Assembly: GCA_022575985.1 (NCBI GenBank)
Contig: JAKSXM010000288.1
Coordinates: 5,731,501-5,795,500, forward strand
Direction of reading: 5' to 3'
DNA: 64,000 nucleotides
Source: Anagrus nilaparvatae
Taxonomy: Eukaryota; Arthropoda; Insecta; Hymenoptera; Mymaridae
This document shows positions 48,175-59,224 of the stretch, one piece after another. Position 1 is the stretch's first letter; each line of letters opens with the position of its first letter. The translations under genes were made by a program, and so were the position numbers. The notes below the pieces were generated by a model. The model saw only the letters and a program-made list of their open reading frames with translations, had not been told where the DNA came from and did not search any database.

Positions 48175-48530
48175 AAAATTTTGGGAAAAAAATTTTCAGA
48201 AAATTAAGTATCCGATTCGAGATATCGAGTAAAAACCATACTTTCAAATATAAGTACTTTCGTGGAAATAAATGAGGTATTACATCCAAATAAAAAAAAA
48301 AAAGTACCTCGAGCTTTTTTGATAAAAAAATTTTTGAAAAAAAAATTAGGTCTTAACTCCATAATGTTTGTGAAATATCACCAATTACATACATACACAC
48401 ATATACACACACATACATACTTTTTTTAAAAACCGGTTTTTTAGCTTCCTGGGGTCTCAAAACGTGCTTATATGCCAAAAAATCAAAAATCGAAATTTGA
48501 CCTATCACCTATCTTTGAGGAACCAAAATT
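48175..48530 (+). repeat. Dispersed repeat with internal microsatellite, copy 2
   Basis: Collinear with 11970-12325, with ACATACACAC in place of the pure CA tract. Confidence 0.85.
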
Positions 48531-48534
48531 TGCT

Positions 48535-49085
48535 TTTTTCGATTAAAGTTAACCGAGAACCGAGTTATGGTCAAGTAAAGATAATGTCACAAATTACCAA
48601 GTTTATAATAATTCCAATTTTAGGGTTCATAACGACATTATAACTTGAAAACTGCATAACTCGCTTATATTTTATCGTAAAAAGAAAAGTTTTGGATTAT
48701 TATCGAATATTTTTTCTTTGGCTATTCTTTTATGCAAGAAAAAAATTAGTTTAGTCGACAAAAAGTTTTTTTTTGATCTAAAACTAATGTAACATATTAA
48801 AAACTGTTTTTGATAATTATCATTATTTAACAAAAAAAATAAATTTCTGTCAATAAAATTAATTTTTTTCTTAGATAAACGAATAGCCAAGGAACAAATA
48901 TTCGAAAACAATCTAAAACTTTTCTTTTTACGAGAAAATATAAGCGAGTTATGCAGTTTTGAAGTTATAATGTCGTTATGAACCCTAAAATTGGAATTTG
49001 TATAAACTTGGTAATTTGTGACATTATCTTTACTTGACCATAACTCGGTTAATTTTCATCGAAAAAAGCAAATTTTTTTTTATTT
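48535..49085. mobile_element. 550-bp foldback element
   Basis: Outer arms 'gaccgagttatggtcaagta'-type sequence pairs with its complement near 49030. The arms run ~250 bp ('gtgacattatctttacttga', 'tataagcgagttatgcagtt') around a centre near 48808. The ORF at 48672-48911 is arm sequence. Two AT-rich 'gctattc' blocks follow in the adjacent ~50 bp. Confidence 0.85.
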
Positions 49086-49334
49086 TCAACTTTTTTTTCC
49101 CTGGCTATTCGATTCTGGAAGAAAAAAAGTCAATTTATGTAACCTCTTATGGTTTATTACATATATAAGTATTAAAAATGTAATAACAATCTAACACAGA
49201 CTAAAATCGCTCCTTAATGGCCGAAATAGAAAATTTTTTATGGTCAGATTGATGGGATTTCGGTTCAAAAAAATTTTCAAAAAAAAAATTGCTGCAAAAG
49301 AGTTATTTCGGTTTTTCCAAAAACACGTTTTCCC

Positions 49335-49610
49335 ATTTTCCGGGGTTTTTCCGAAAAACTAATGGCAGAAATGGATTCACTGAAGGTTTCCCAACATATA
49401 TACTCTTTCAGAATATGTTTTCAAGCTATTTTTTATAGCTTTTTAGTATTTTCCCAAAAAGCACTATAACGCTGGTTGAGAGCCACCAAATAAGTTTGAT
49501 TGGCCATAACTCGGGCTATGTAAGACCTAGAGGGCTAAAAATTTCAGTATTTTCCTATCTTAGTGTTATAAAAACATGGAAAAATTAGAGGCCGATCCGA
49601 CGACCCCACA
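49335..49610 (+). repeat. Dispersed repeat (inverted copy at 63700-64000)
   Basis: Shares 'aaaaactaatggcagaaatg', 'ttcccaacatatatactctt', 'gattggccataactc' and 'ataaaaacatggaaaaatt' with the reverse strand of 63700-64000. The 138-residue ORF at 49576-49992 starts inside this repeat and shows no domain. Confidence 0.9.
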
Positions 49611-52102
49611 AGAATACCGACGAAATAAAAATAAACAACAGACTATATGCCGAAAAATTTTTAAATTCAAATTAATATTCACAAATTTAAATAAAAATAT
49701 AGTTGAAAACCGCGAATTTGTGAGGCATGTACGGCGAATATTGAAACATGGTATTATTACAAAAACCGCGAATCCGCGAACACGAAAGCCCGTGAATACC
49801 GGGGTTTTCCTGTATAGTGTTAAATGGGTAGAACCTTATTTTGTAGACAATTTTTTTGCTTCGAGGTCCATAAAATTTTCCAATGAAATTTTATTTAAAA
49901 TGGTCCAGTTCCCTACAATAGGAATTTTTAGGTTATGTTTTACAAGTTTTTCAAGATTTGTTTCTGTTACTTATTTTTTTTTGGGTGACTGAACCCGAAT
50001 AAGATATTAGTTTTTACCTGAATTAAATCGACTTAGTTAATAATAAGGGACTTTAGGCTATTTTTTGTGATTTCAAATATATTTTTTTCTGTAAACAACT
50101 ACATAGCTTAATTCAGATAAAAACTAATGTTATTTTAGTATTAAACGACCCTAGAAACATATAGGCAACAGATAAAAATCTTTAAAAAACCCTAAAAATT
50201 CCTATTGTGGGCAACAGCACCTTTTTTAATAAAACGGATTTCGTATTATCGTATTCAGCGATAAAAACATAAAAAAACTTTTTGAAAAATTTTATGGACC
50301 TAACATCAAAAAAAGTGACCAAGAAATAGAATTTCACCACCTACACTATTAACATTTAATAAATTTCTCTTATTGCGTATTTACAGGTAAACATAATATT
50401 TTTTTACCTTGAAATTCCTTAAAAATCTAAAAAAAAGAAATCTATAACAATGAATATCCTTTTGCCCTAAATGTATATGGATTAAAAAAATATCTGAAAG
50501 ACATTTGACCCAAATAAATATCGATACTTACAATATAACATTATTTATGCGTTAACAACAGTTTTCTGGAAACTTGAGTATGTATAAGGACTTAAAAAAA
50601 AAAAAAAACTTACGAACTGTTGCATCTGTCGTTTTCTATAATAAAAAAAAGCATGCCCCCACACGTTTTATAACAATAATGTGTCACTGTGCCACGGGGC
50701 TGCACGCGTAAAAAAATTTTTTTAAATTGTGTCTTATACTCTTTACCTTTTTTTTCACCTAATATTTACAGGTATAGAGTGTAAGATCGTATGTGCTTTA
50801 TCTGTTCTTTGATTTCATTTTTTTTTAAGAAGCGGGAGGAAAAATTGTATATATATAACCACACGCGTGTCTAGAATTATAGAAGCGCGTACTTTTACTG
50901 TAAATAAAATGTACGTACGTATTTTTTTATCGTACTTGCATAGAAGGATAATACCTAAAGGGGAATATAAAACCCTCTTTTTTTATAAAAAAGTCTATAT
51001 AAAATAGCAGATTTTTGGAAAAAGATGATGCGGTCTAGAATGATTGAAAGTAAAGTAGCATTAGACTTGAAGCAGCTGAAATACAGGTCAGCAATAATAA
51101 TATTGTCGCTTATATACGTCGTGTGTGTGCTAAAAAGGGGGTGGCTTTTTATTATTTTTTTGTCTCTATTTTTTTTTTTGTATCCTTTTTCCAATTTTTT
51201 TTAGATAGATGATGCCTACTTTAATGATCATGTTTGCCTGTTTTTTTGTATATTTGTGTCTCCTCTTAAGTTCAATTGCTAAATATACTTTATACATAAA
51301 TGCAATCTAGGATGAAATGTCTATTTTTTAAGGGGTGAAATGTTTATTTAGGTTATTATTATTATTATTATTATTATTTCAGAGAAATTCATTTTTTTGG
51401 AAAACTTTGACATTTTTTGTGTATTTATTACTTTTTCTTAAGTGTTTACTTTTTTATATGAATATAAAAAAAATATTCACATTTAATTTGATCTCTTTTC
51501 AATTAGTTTTGAATATACGTCATAACCCTTTAAGAAAATAACTGAATGTCTCACTAATAATTGTTTGAAGATTATTTTTATAAAAAAAATTTTATATTAA
51601 AGTTTACTTTTTATTTTTATTATCGACCCGTTTGTAAATAACTACCTGGGAAAAAAATTCAGATTATGGCCTGCTGAAATCAGATTTACCCAGATGATAC
51701 CAGATTTACTTTTATTAACGATTTGAGTTAAAACAAACAATTATTTATCAAATTGAATTAAAATTAAACGCAATCTATCCATTTTAATTACAATATCGTT
51801 TTAGCTTTAATTTTTTTATGCAAGAATCTGAGTTACAATGATAGGCAAATAAGCGTACTCAAATGATCAAAATACGTTTTTTTGGATTACACCTGTTGGT
51901 TTAACTTTGATTTTCGTAATTTTCAACTTCCCAAAGAGCAAAACTTACTTTATACTCCACTGAAGCCTATAAATTTTCAAATGTATATTGTAATAAAAAC
52001 ATTATCATTTCTCAGTTCCTCTATCTATTTGAATTTTTTTTTAAATTTAAGTAACGCTTAAAGAAAGTAATAAATTTAAAAAAAATCACTTTTTAGCTAA
52101 TT
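49611..52102. other. No confident gene; CpG- and GC-richer patch at 50650-50930
   Basis: Mostly AT-rich. The patch at 50650-50930 carries CACACGCGTG, GTACGTACGTA and TATATAAC-like motifs and could be regulatory, but nothing proves it. A (TTA)n tract lies near 51355-51378. Confidence 0.4.
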
Positions 52103-52212
52103 AAGTCCCATTTGCAGGGCAGACACTCTATCTTCGAATTAATAAATATAAAACAAAAAAAATCAAAAAGAGTGGTTTCGGAGATAGAGTGTCCACCAAG
52201 CAAATGGGACTT
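52103..52212. repeat. Small inverted repeat
   Basis: AGTCCCATTTGC...CACTCTATCT pairs with AGATAGAGTGTCC...CAAATGGGACT around an A-rich loop. Confidence 0.75.
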
Positions 52213-52654
52213 TTTTGGAGGTTTGACTTTAGAGCCATCTATAAATTAGCTACTTCTTTAAGCGCTAATTAAATTTTTTTTTAAATTTCAAATTGATATG
52301 TAATAAAGAAACTGAGAAATGAATGTTTTTTAAATACAAAAAAATCGCTTTTATAGACCTTACTAGTATTTTAAATAATGTGGCACCTCAGACTACTTTT
52401 TAACCATATAGTAGCAATTTTTTTAACAAGGAACTAAATATTGTTTTTGCGACTGCAGACAGCATGCAAAAGTAGAACCCTATATTTTATCCCATGATTT
52501 AGAACAAAGTTTTACATATAAGGTGGAAAAAAATCCCGTTGAGGTTAGAAAATAGTCTTTTTTTGTCTTGGATATGTAAAACTTATTTTAAAGACCCAAA
52601 AACAGTTCTTTAAGTCTATTACACCTAAACCCATAAACTCTTAAATCTTTAGAA

Positions 52655-53536
52655 TTACTCCAGTTAAATCGCGGAGGGGGGGAGGATATATTTTCACTGG
52701 CCAACATGAGATTTGCTCTACTATATGTTTTTTGGGTCGCTGATCACGAAAAACGGGGTCTTTTCCGGGAGATATTTTCGGAACACCCTTAAATTTGCAA
52801 AAACTACCCCCAAAAAGGGTTTTTTTTTATATATTAGCAAACTGAGTTTCTAGATTTAGCCAAGAATAGGTCTAAGAGGATTTTTTGGGTCACTGATGAT
52901 CAAGAATTTGAGGTAATTTTTTATGAATAATTAATATTTCACCCTTAAATTAGCAAAAACAACCCCTAATAAGGGTGCATTTGCAATTTTTGTATTTTGA
53001 GCGACTAAATTAGGTCCTTAAGGGTTTTTTGGGTCGCTGATAAAGAATTCGGGGGAATTTTTTTGTGAATAATTAAAATTTCACCCTTCAATTAGCAAAA
53101 GCAACCCCTAAAAAGGGGTGCATTTATAGCAGACATTCCTTTTAGGGGTTGTTTTTTCTAATTGAGGAGTGAAATATTAATTATTAACAAAAAATTCCCC
53201 CGAATTCTTGATAAGCGACCCAAAAAACCCGTATGGACCTAATCTTATCTCACAACGTGCAAAAATAGCAAAAACACCCCCATTTAGGGGTAATTTTTGC
53301 TAATTTAAGGGTGAAATATTAATTATTTATAAAAAATCTAGAAACTCAGTTTGCTAATATGTATATCCAAAAAAACCCCTTTTTGGGGGGTATTTTTTGC
53401 AAATTTAAGGGTGTTCCGAAAATATCTCCCTGAAAAGACCCCGATTTTCGTGATCAGCGACCTAAACAACATATAGTAGAGCAAATCTCATGTTAGCCAG
53501 TGAAAATACACGCTAAACCGCGATTTGACTGGAATA
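52655..53536. mobile_element. Foldback transposon family A, copy 2
   Basis: Same ends (CCAGT(C/T)AAATCGCGG) and same inner arms as 2134-2817, with a longer centre made of repeated 'cacccttaaattagcaaaaa' and 'gggtcgctgat' units. AAATCTTTAG before and AAATCTTAG after may be an imperfect target duplication. It lies about 100 bp upstream of the zinc-finger exon, inside the presumed intron. Confidence 0.9.
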
Positions 53537-53639
53537 AATCTTAGTAACAGCAATATGTTAGATTGACTATAAAATATTTAATCATAATTACGAAATTTTC
53601 ATTATGTTTGAATTATCAAATAATTAATTTTTATTTCAG

Positions 53640-54704
53640 AAAATATATCTGGATTTTGAAATCAAAACTGAAAATTATACATTTTATAAGAACAATCAAG
53701 AAGAAGAAATAATTCCTAATTATGAATACAAAATATTTGAGGATCAAAAAGTTTATCAATGTGAATTATGTGATAAAGTATTTAGCAACTTAAGCTGTTT
53801 TTTAAAACATAATGAGAGTCATACAAAGGAAGAAAATTATGAGTGCGATGAATGTGGTAAAGAATTTAAAAATTCAATTTATTTAAATAAACACAAAAAA
53901 ATACACACTAGAAATCATGTAGAAGAAAAACCTTACGAATGTGAAGAATGCAATAAAGCTTTTAGTAAGTCAATTTATCTTCAAAGGCATAAAAAAATTC
54001 ACGAAGTGCAAAAACCTTACAAATGTGAAGAATGTGGCAAAGGATTTATTTATCCAAGTGAGTTAAAAAGGCATGCTGTAATTCACACTGCAAAAAAACC
54101 TTACAAGTGTGAATCTTGTGGTAAAGATTTTGGTACAATAAATAATTTAGAAAAACATAAAAAAACTCATTTATTAAAAAAGCCTTTCAAATGTGATGAA
54201 TGTGACAGAACTTTCGTTTATTCTAGCACTTTATTAATTCATAAATCAGTACACTCTAATAAAAAACCTTTTAGTTGCGAAGTGTGTAAAAAGACTTTTT
54301 CTAGATTTGATTATTTAAATAAACACAAAAAAAGTCACTCAGACAAAAATCTATTTAAATGTCATGTTTGTAAACAAGGTTTTGAAGCTTTAAAAAGTCT
54401 TTCATTGCATGAAAAAACTCATGAAAATGAAAAATTTAATGATTTTACTGTTGCAGAAGATGAAAATGACAATGAAACTCTAATAGGATTCGATGAAAGT
54501 GATTTAACCATAGAAATTAATGCTAAAGATGCTGATATTTTTGAAGATTTATTAAATGATAATTTTTTACCATATAACTCATTTAACATGCCGACCAAAA
54601 CAATAGAAAATGAAAATTTTCAGGAAATTAAACAAGCTGATATAAATGAAAAACAGGTTATACACGATGGAATCAACGAAGTTGCATTTGAAATTGAATT
54701 ATAA
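53640..54704 (+). CDS. C2H2 zinc-finger protein, terminal exon, 8 fingers
   Basis: The exon opens right after an acceptor (TTTTTATTTCAG, ending 53639), and its frame is open from the first base to the TAA at 54702-54704: 354 codons in phase 0. Residues 41-61, 69-89, 101-121, 129-149, 157-177, 185-205, 213-233 and 241-261 are eight C-x2-C-x12-H-x3-H fingers with F and L in the usual places. Linkers are mostly divergent (AKKP, LKKP, NKKP) instead of TGEKP. The N-terminal 38 residues are acidic and polar ('DFEIKTENY'), and the last ~93 residues are acidic with no fingers. Tandem C2H2 fingers typically bind DNA, so a nuclear regulator is likely; the target is unknown. There is no ATG near the exon start, so at least one upstream coding exon is needed (see 42217-42222). 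A possible AATAAA lies near 54990. Confidence 0.9.
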   Translation, partial: KIYLDFEIKTENYTFYKNNQEEEIIPNYEYKIFEDQKVYQCELCDKVFSNLSCFLKHNESHTKEENYECDECGKEFKNSIYLNKHKKIHTRNHVEEKPYECEECNKAFSKSIYLQRHKKIHEVQKPYKCEECGKGFIYPSELKRHAVIHTAKKPYKCESCGKDFGTINNLEKHKKTHLLKKPFKCDECDRTFVYSSTLLIHKSVHSNKKPFSCEVCKKTFSRFDYLNKHKKSHSDKNLFKCHVCKQGFEALKSLSLHEKTHENEKFNDFTVAEDENDNETLIGFDESDLTIEINAKDADIFEDLLNDNFLPYNSFNMPTKTIENENFQEIKQADINEKQVIHDGINEVAFEIEL

Positions 54705-55120
54705 GTGAAAATCAAGAAATGAAAATTGCTGATTTAAAATATTGAAAATTTTCTAATTTTTTTATTTGAGCTCTTTTTTATTTTATTTTTTTATTTTAAC
54801 ATTTAAACTTATTAGATAATTAAATCTAGTTTATAAAGAATTATGTAAGTTATTTAATTTTTATTTAAATTTTCTGGAAATTTTTTACATTTATTTTTTT
54901 AAAAACTTTTTACGTTTTAAAATATTTGCAATATTAGGAAATTTTAAAAAATTTTTTATATTTTTTATAACTGTAATAGCTTATTGATAAAATAAAATAT
55001 AAATTTTAAATTTAAGTGTTTCTTTATTTTTAATTGTAAGCTAGGAAAATTATTTTTTTAATTTGATAAAACTATTCTTAAATGTGTTTATTTTTTTTAA
55101 AACTTATCATAGATATTATA
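54705..55120. other. 3' UTR and AT-rich spacer
   Basis: No feature except a likely AATAAA near 54990. Confidence 0.5.
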
Positions 55121-55355
55121 CAGGGAGTTCTTAAACCTGTGGTAAAGTATATCTATATATATTTCAAAAAAATAAGCCAATATGAATGCTAAATTTTAAA
55201 ATATTTAAAATCGGATGGTAATGGATGGTAATTAGATATCTACTTTCGATCTAATTACCATCCGATTATAAATATTTTAAAATTTAGCGTTCCTATTGGC
55301 TTATTATTTTGTAATATATATAGATATACTTTACTACAGGTTTAAGAACTCCCTG
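55121..55355. mobile_element. 235-bp MITE flanked by TA
   Basis: Starts CAGGGAGTTCTTAAACCTGT and ends with the complement. Arms of ~105 bp run to the centre near 55240. TA lies directly outside both ends, as for Tc1/mariner-type insertions. Confidence 0.9.
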
Positions 55356-56544
55356 TATTTAAAACATATTTAAAACTTATCATATATATTCCTATTATTA
55401 CACGGAAATAAATTAAATTCATATTTGATCATTAAATTATTTAAATGAAATTAATTAAGTTTATAATAATCAAAGCTTACAAATATTTATCAATTTTGTT
55501 TTGATATACCCACTCCTGCATGGCGCCTTGTTTAAATTTAGATCTGTTAACGGGAATTTTTGCAACTTTAGGGCCGTAATTAAAATCTGCCAATGTAAGA
55601 ATGATAAATATTTCCTTAGAGAGGAGGTGGGTCGGACTCAATAAAATGATGAAAACTTTAAAATAGGGAGGGGAAGGAGTCCTAATTATATTTATTTATT
55701 TATTTAACATTTTAACACTTCACTGAGAAAAAATGTAGAGGAAAATGTACATTTGCAACTGGAAGATTTTACTATTAATTTTAGTAAAGTTATCCGAAGA
55801 ATTGAAAATAGTACATTTTACTATAATTAAGGGTAATTTTTCTTGAGTAAGATTTTCTACAAAATATTATTATACTCTCACTCTCTCACATGTATATAAC
55901 TTTTATTTATTTTTTTTTTTTTTAATTTTTTTTAATTATTTTTTTTTTTTTTTTTAATTTATTTTTAAAAAAATTTTTTTTTATAATTTATATTTTATAA
56001 TTTATACAATTTTCATTCCTTATATAGTATCTGAAATCAAATTTTGTCACTTGCGAGAAAAAATATGTAAAATAAATTCTACTAAAATTAAGGGTAATTT
56101 TTTTTTCCTTTGCGGGTAGTTTATAAAATACATGTTGGTAAAAAATAACATAAAACGCCATTTTGACAACTTCAAATTATTTTACTAATCAAAAGGGTAA
56201 TGTTTACCAATACAATTTTGTGAGTGCAATGATGACAAAATCGGATGGGTTTGTGACCCTTTACATAGTAAATTACAATAATATTTAAATATAACATAAT
56301 TATTAGTTATTTGTCATTTATTCATTCATTCTTATATCACAGTCTAAAATTTTTTATTACGTACATAAAATACACTTAATATAATCACTTCAATACAATA
56401 TTAAATATAAAGTTTGTAGTTATAAAATATAATTTATTAATTTATAAGTTAATTTATCAGAGAATCAGAGAAAATGCATTGTATCTATGTATTTTTTCGA
56501 ATTATTTTTTTTTATAATAATTATATATGAAAGAATTGCATGAA
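55356..56544. repeat. Spacer with degenerate 'aattaagggtaattt' repeats
   Basis: Around 55725-56240 the block 'tact(a/g)taattaagggtaattt' occurs in several forms. 56015-56075 ('ccttatatagtatctgaaat', 'cacttgcgagaaaaa') resembles part of the giant-palindrome element arm. No gene seen. Confidence 0.5.
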
Positions 56545-56750
56545 TAGTATATTACGAACCCATGTCCAAAAAAGTAAAGAATGGCCCAAATCTCATGTGA
56601 ATTACCTTTCGAGGCGAAGTCGAAGATGGTAAACTGTGAATTGGTGAATTCTTTTTTAATGTACAAGGTTCGCATACGATCACCTTCTACAGTGGTGAGA
56701 AAACACGTCTGTGCTGACCGCGGAGTGGCCGGGAAATATTTTTTTATAAA
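56545..56750 (+). repeat. Dispersed repeat (copies at 6192 and 41205)
   Basis: 'aaagaatggcccaaatctca', 'cgaggcgaagtcgaagat' and 'tgaccgcggagtggccggga'. The 60-residue ORF inside is not a gene. Confidence 0.75.
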
Positions 56751-57429
56751 ATTTTGTTTTTAAAAAAGTTACAACAAATTTTTTTCTTAAAAAAATTAAA
56801 AAAAATTAAAAAAATTTTCTTAAAAAAATTTCCTGAATTACGAGTTTATGGCTAACGAAAGTCGTCGTGTCACAGAAATTAGCGTTCAGAGTCATGCACC
56901 TTCAAAATATATCTAAAATAAAAAAGTAAAAATAAATGCTGATTATATTCGTCAATACCCCCTAAATGAACCTATTCCACCTATAAGTATATAAAAAAAT
57001 AACCATCGATTCATTATATAAAACTATTCTGATTCAATTTATGAATATTAGGTATTAAAATAAAGTCTAATTTTACCAAATTTTAGTTACATTCAATCAA
57101 ATTTGATTTACCCTAAATCAAATTATTTTACTTATCTTTGTCTATTTTGCCTGTTTTTTATACATATTATGTACACGTCACAGTACATTTGTAAATTTAT
57201 AATTTTTTTAAAATGTTGAGCTTACTTGAAACGTAATGGTGCGCGGGGCTTTTTAATCTTCTAAATATTTCGTCATCGATTTTATCTAATTGATTGATTC
57301 ATTAATTCTCTGTAGATTTTTAAAATTTGTAAGACAATTTTAAATATTATTTTTTAATTTATTATAAAAGCTGTAAAATGTATAAACTAATAGAACATTA
57401 CATATGTAGATGCCATACTTAATAATATA
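56751..57429. other. No gene seen
   Basis: AT-rich DNA between the two zinc-finger exons. Confidence 0.4.
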
Positions 57430-57678
57430 TGAAAACTTATTCGAGTATTTTGTCATCCTAATATAAAATTTCGTCGTACAGGACAAAAAAATAATTTATT
57501 TTGATGGATGAAAGAAAAGGATTCTTTTATAGGAAACTACAAATTAAAAATAATAATGGTTTATTAAAATTGTGGAAAAGATCATTATTTGCAATCAACA
57601 CATTACTATGTAATTGTTTTTGTGATGAAATATGATCTGAGGGGGTTGGCGCTTCAGCGCAGGGGGCTTACCCCCTAG
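57430..57678 (+). mobile_element. Helitron-like element, 3' end CTAG at 57678
   Basis: Ends GGCGCTTCAGCGC, then GGGGGCTTACCCCCTAG followed by T: the same double-hairpin terminus as at 15928. Upstream 'gagtattttgtcatcc' and 'ggacaaaaaaataatttatt' match the inverse of 16190-16260. A further variant of the terminus ('GGGGGCTTGCCCCC') stands at about 57916-57965. Confidence 0.6.
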
Positions 57679-58112
57679 TATGATAAAAATTTGAAATAAA
57701 AAATCATCCGATCGACAAAAATTATTCGGCTATTTCATCATTTTTATAAAATGCATTATTATCGACACAAGCAAAACTATATTTTCTGTTTGTGATTTAA
57801 ATTATAAATATAATTTTTCATTATCAAGAAATTATTCTACGTAAGAAGCTACTTTAAAAAATTATTGGCTTCTTACGTTAAATAATCAAATAAAAATAAA
57901 ATCAGCGAAATAATTATACACGAAATGATCTGTGGGGGTTGGCCATTGCAGGGGGCTTGCCCCCAATTTGCTAAAACTTTTATAAGTTAACCTGCCCCAT
58001 GTTCGCTGGTTATGTTAAAACAAATACCAATTAATTTTTTAACTATAACTGTGAATATTATTTTTCGTTGTATAGTAATTTAAGTTAATTTAAGTTTATT
58101 TATATATTTCAG
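57679..58112. other. Intron-like spacer ending in a splice acceptor
   Basis: Apart from the variant hairpin near 57940, nothing is seen until the acceptor TTTATATATTTCAG (AG at 58111-58112). Confidence 0.5.
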
Positions 58113-59057
58113 GAAGCGAAAAAGAACAATACTGTTGATAGAAATGCATTCTACAATTGTGAAGAGTGTGGAAAAAGTTTAAGCAAGAAAAGTCATCTTA
58201 AAAGACACCAAATGATCCATACAGGTGAAAAACCTTACAAATGCAATGTTTGCGAAAAAGCTTTTAATGAAATGAACAAACTTTCAAGGCATAAAAAAAT
58301 TCACACAGGCGATAAACCTTACAAATGTGAAGATTGTGGAAAATCTTTTACTCGATCAGATACATTAAAATGTCATCAAAGAACTCATACAGGAGAAAAA
58401 CCTTACAAATGTGAAGAATGTGGAAAAACTTTTACTCAATCATCTAATTTAAATGAACATCGAAGAATCCACAGAGGTGAAAACCCTTACAAATGTGAAA
58501 AATGCGAAAAAGCTTTTACTCAATCAGTTAATTTATTAACTCATCAAAAAATTCACACAAGGAAAAAACCTTATAAATTTAAAGTGTGTGAAAAAGCTTA
58601 CAATGATGTAAGTTGTTTTGTACATCACAAAAAGCTCCACACTGATAAGAAGCCTCGCCAACGCGAAGAAGGTGAAAAGGTTTATAAGTATTTATCAATA
58701 CCGAATTATCGTAATGAAATTCACACTTCTGGAATATCGTTTGAAAATAAAGAATTTATTCATGCTTCAAATTATAATGGAAAAAACACAGAATTTTTAG
58801 TGAACAAAAAGACTTTTACTTGTGATGATTTTGAAAATGAATTTAGCAGAAAAATGAAAGCTACCTCGCCTCTACAACTTAATGAAATAAAAGAGAATAA
58901 TTTATTGAAAATGGAAAAGATAAATATAATTGATGTAAAACATGGCCAAGACTTATCATTCAACAATGAATCATGTGATTCAGAACCTGAAGAAGTGTTG
59001 ACTATTAAGGTAGAAAAAATTGATAGAATTTGTAAAAAAAAATTATACCGCTTTTAA
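58113..59057 (+). CDS. C2H2 zinc-finger protein, terminal exon, 5 good and 2-3 decayed fingers
   Basis: The frame is open in phase 0 from the acceptor at 58112 to the TAA at 59055-59057: 314 codons. Fingers at residues 16-36, 44-64, 72-92, 100-120 and 128-148 have all C and H ligands and classic TGEKPYKC linkers. The next unit (~156-176) has lost its first cysteine ('YKFKVC'). The one after (~184-205) has lost both, and a later 'FTCDDF' remnant keeps one. The C-terminal ~90 residues are charged, with 'LTIKVEKIDRICKKK' near the end. The linkers and finger sequences resemble large insect and vertebrate KRAB/ZAD-type arrays, but no KRAB or ZAD domain is in this exon. A first coding exon must lie upstream; the ATG of the second finger linker region (58212) is unlikely to be the true start because finger 1 lies before it. 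Probably nuclear and DNA-binding, inferred from the family. Confidence 0.88.
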   Translation, partial: EAKKNNTVDRNAFYNCEECGKSLSKKSHLKRHQMIHTGEKPYKCNVCEKAFNEMNKLSRHKKIHTGDKPYKCEDCGKSFTRSDTLKCHQRTHTGEKPYKCEECGKTFTQSSNLNEHRRIHRGENPYKCEKCEKAFTQSVNLLTHQKIHTRKKPYKFKVCEKAYNDVSCFVHHKKLHTDKKPRQREEGEKVYKYLSIPNYRNEIHTSGISFENKEFIHASNYNGKNTEFLVNKKTFTCDDFENEFSRKMKATSPLQLNEIKENNLLKMEKINIIDVKHGQDLSFNNESCDSEPEEVLTIKVEKIDRICKKKLYRF

Positions 59058-59224
59058 TAGTGCCAAAGCCAAATCTTACATCGACAGCGTGCACCACTCT
59101 TACCTCTTCCTTCCATTACTAAAATGATTTGATTTTCTTCTTCATTGACCTTAAACATCTTAATTAAACAATTAGAAATATTTTAATTAAACGTCAATGA
59201 AAATGTCAGAAATCCATAAAAAAA
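59058..59224. other. 3' flank of the zinc-finger exon
   Basis: Short, no clear polyadenylation signal. Confidence 0.4.

Noticed and set aside
49576..49992. 138-residue ORF
   Set aside because: Starts inside a dispersed repeat also found at 63700-64000; no domain, unusual composition, no splice or start support.
50650..50930. Promoter of the zinc-finger gene
   Set aside because: TATA-like and CpG-containing motifs are present, but no initiator or adjacent exon could be supported; noted only as a patch.
54006..54008. GTG as start of the first zinc-finger protein
   Set aside because: Three further fingers lie in frame upstream, back to the acceptor at 53639.
58212..58214. ATG as the start of the second zinc-finger protein
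   Set aside because: A complete finger lies in frame upstream and the frame is open back to a good splice acceptor, so this methionine is internal.
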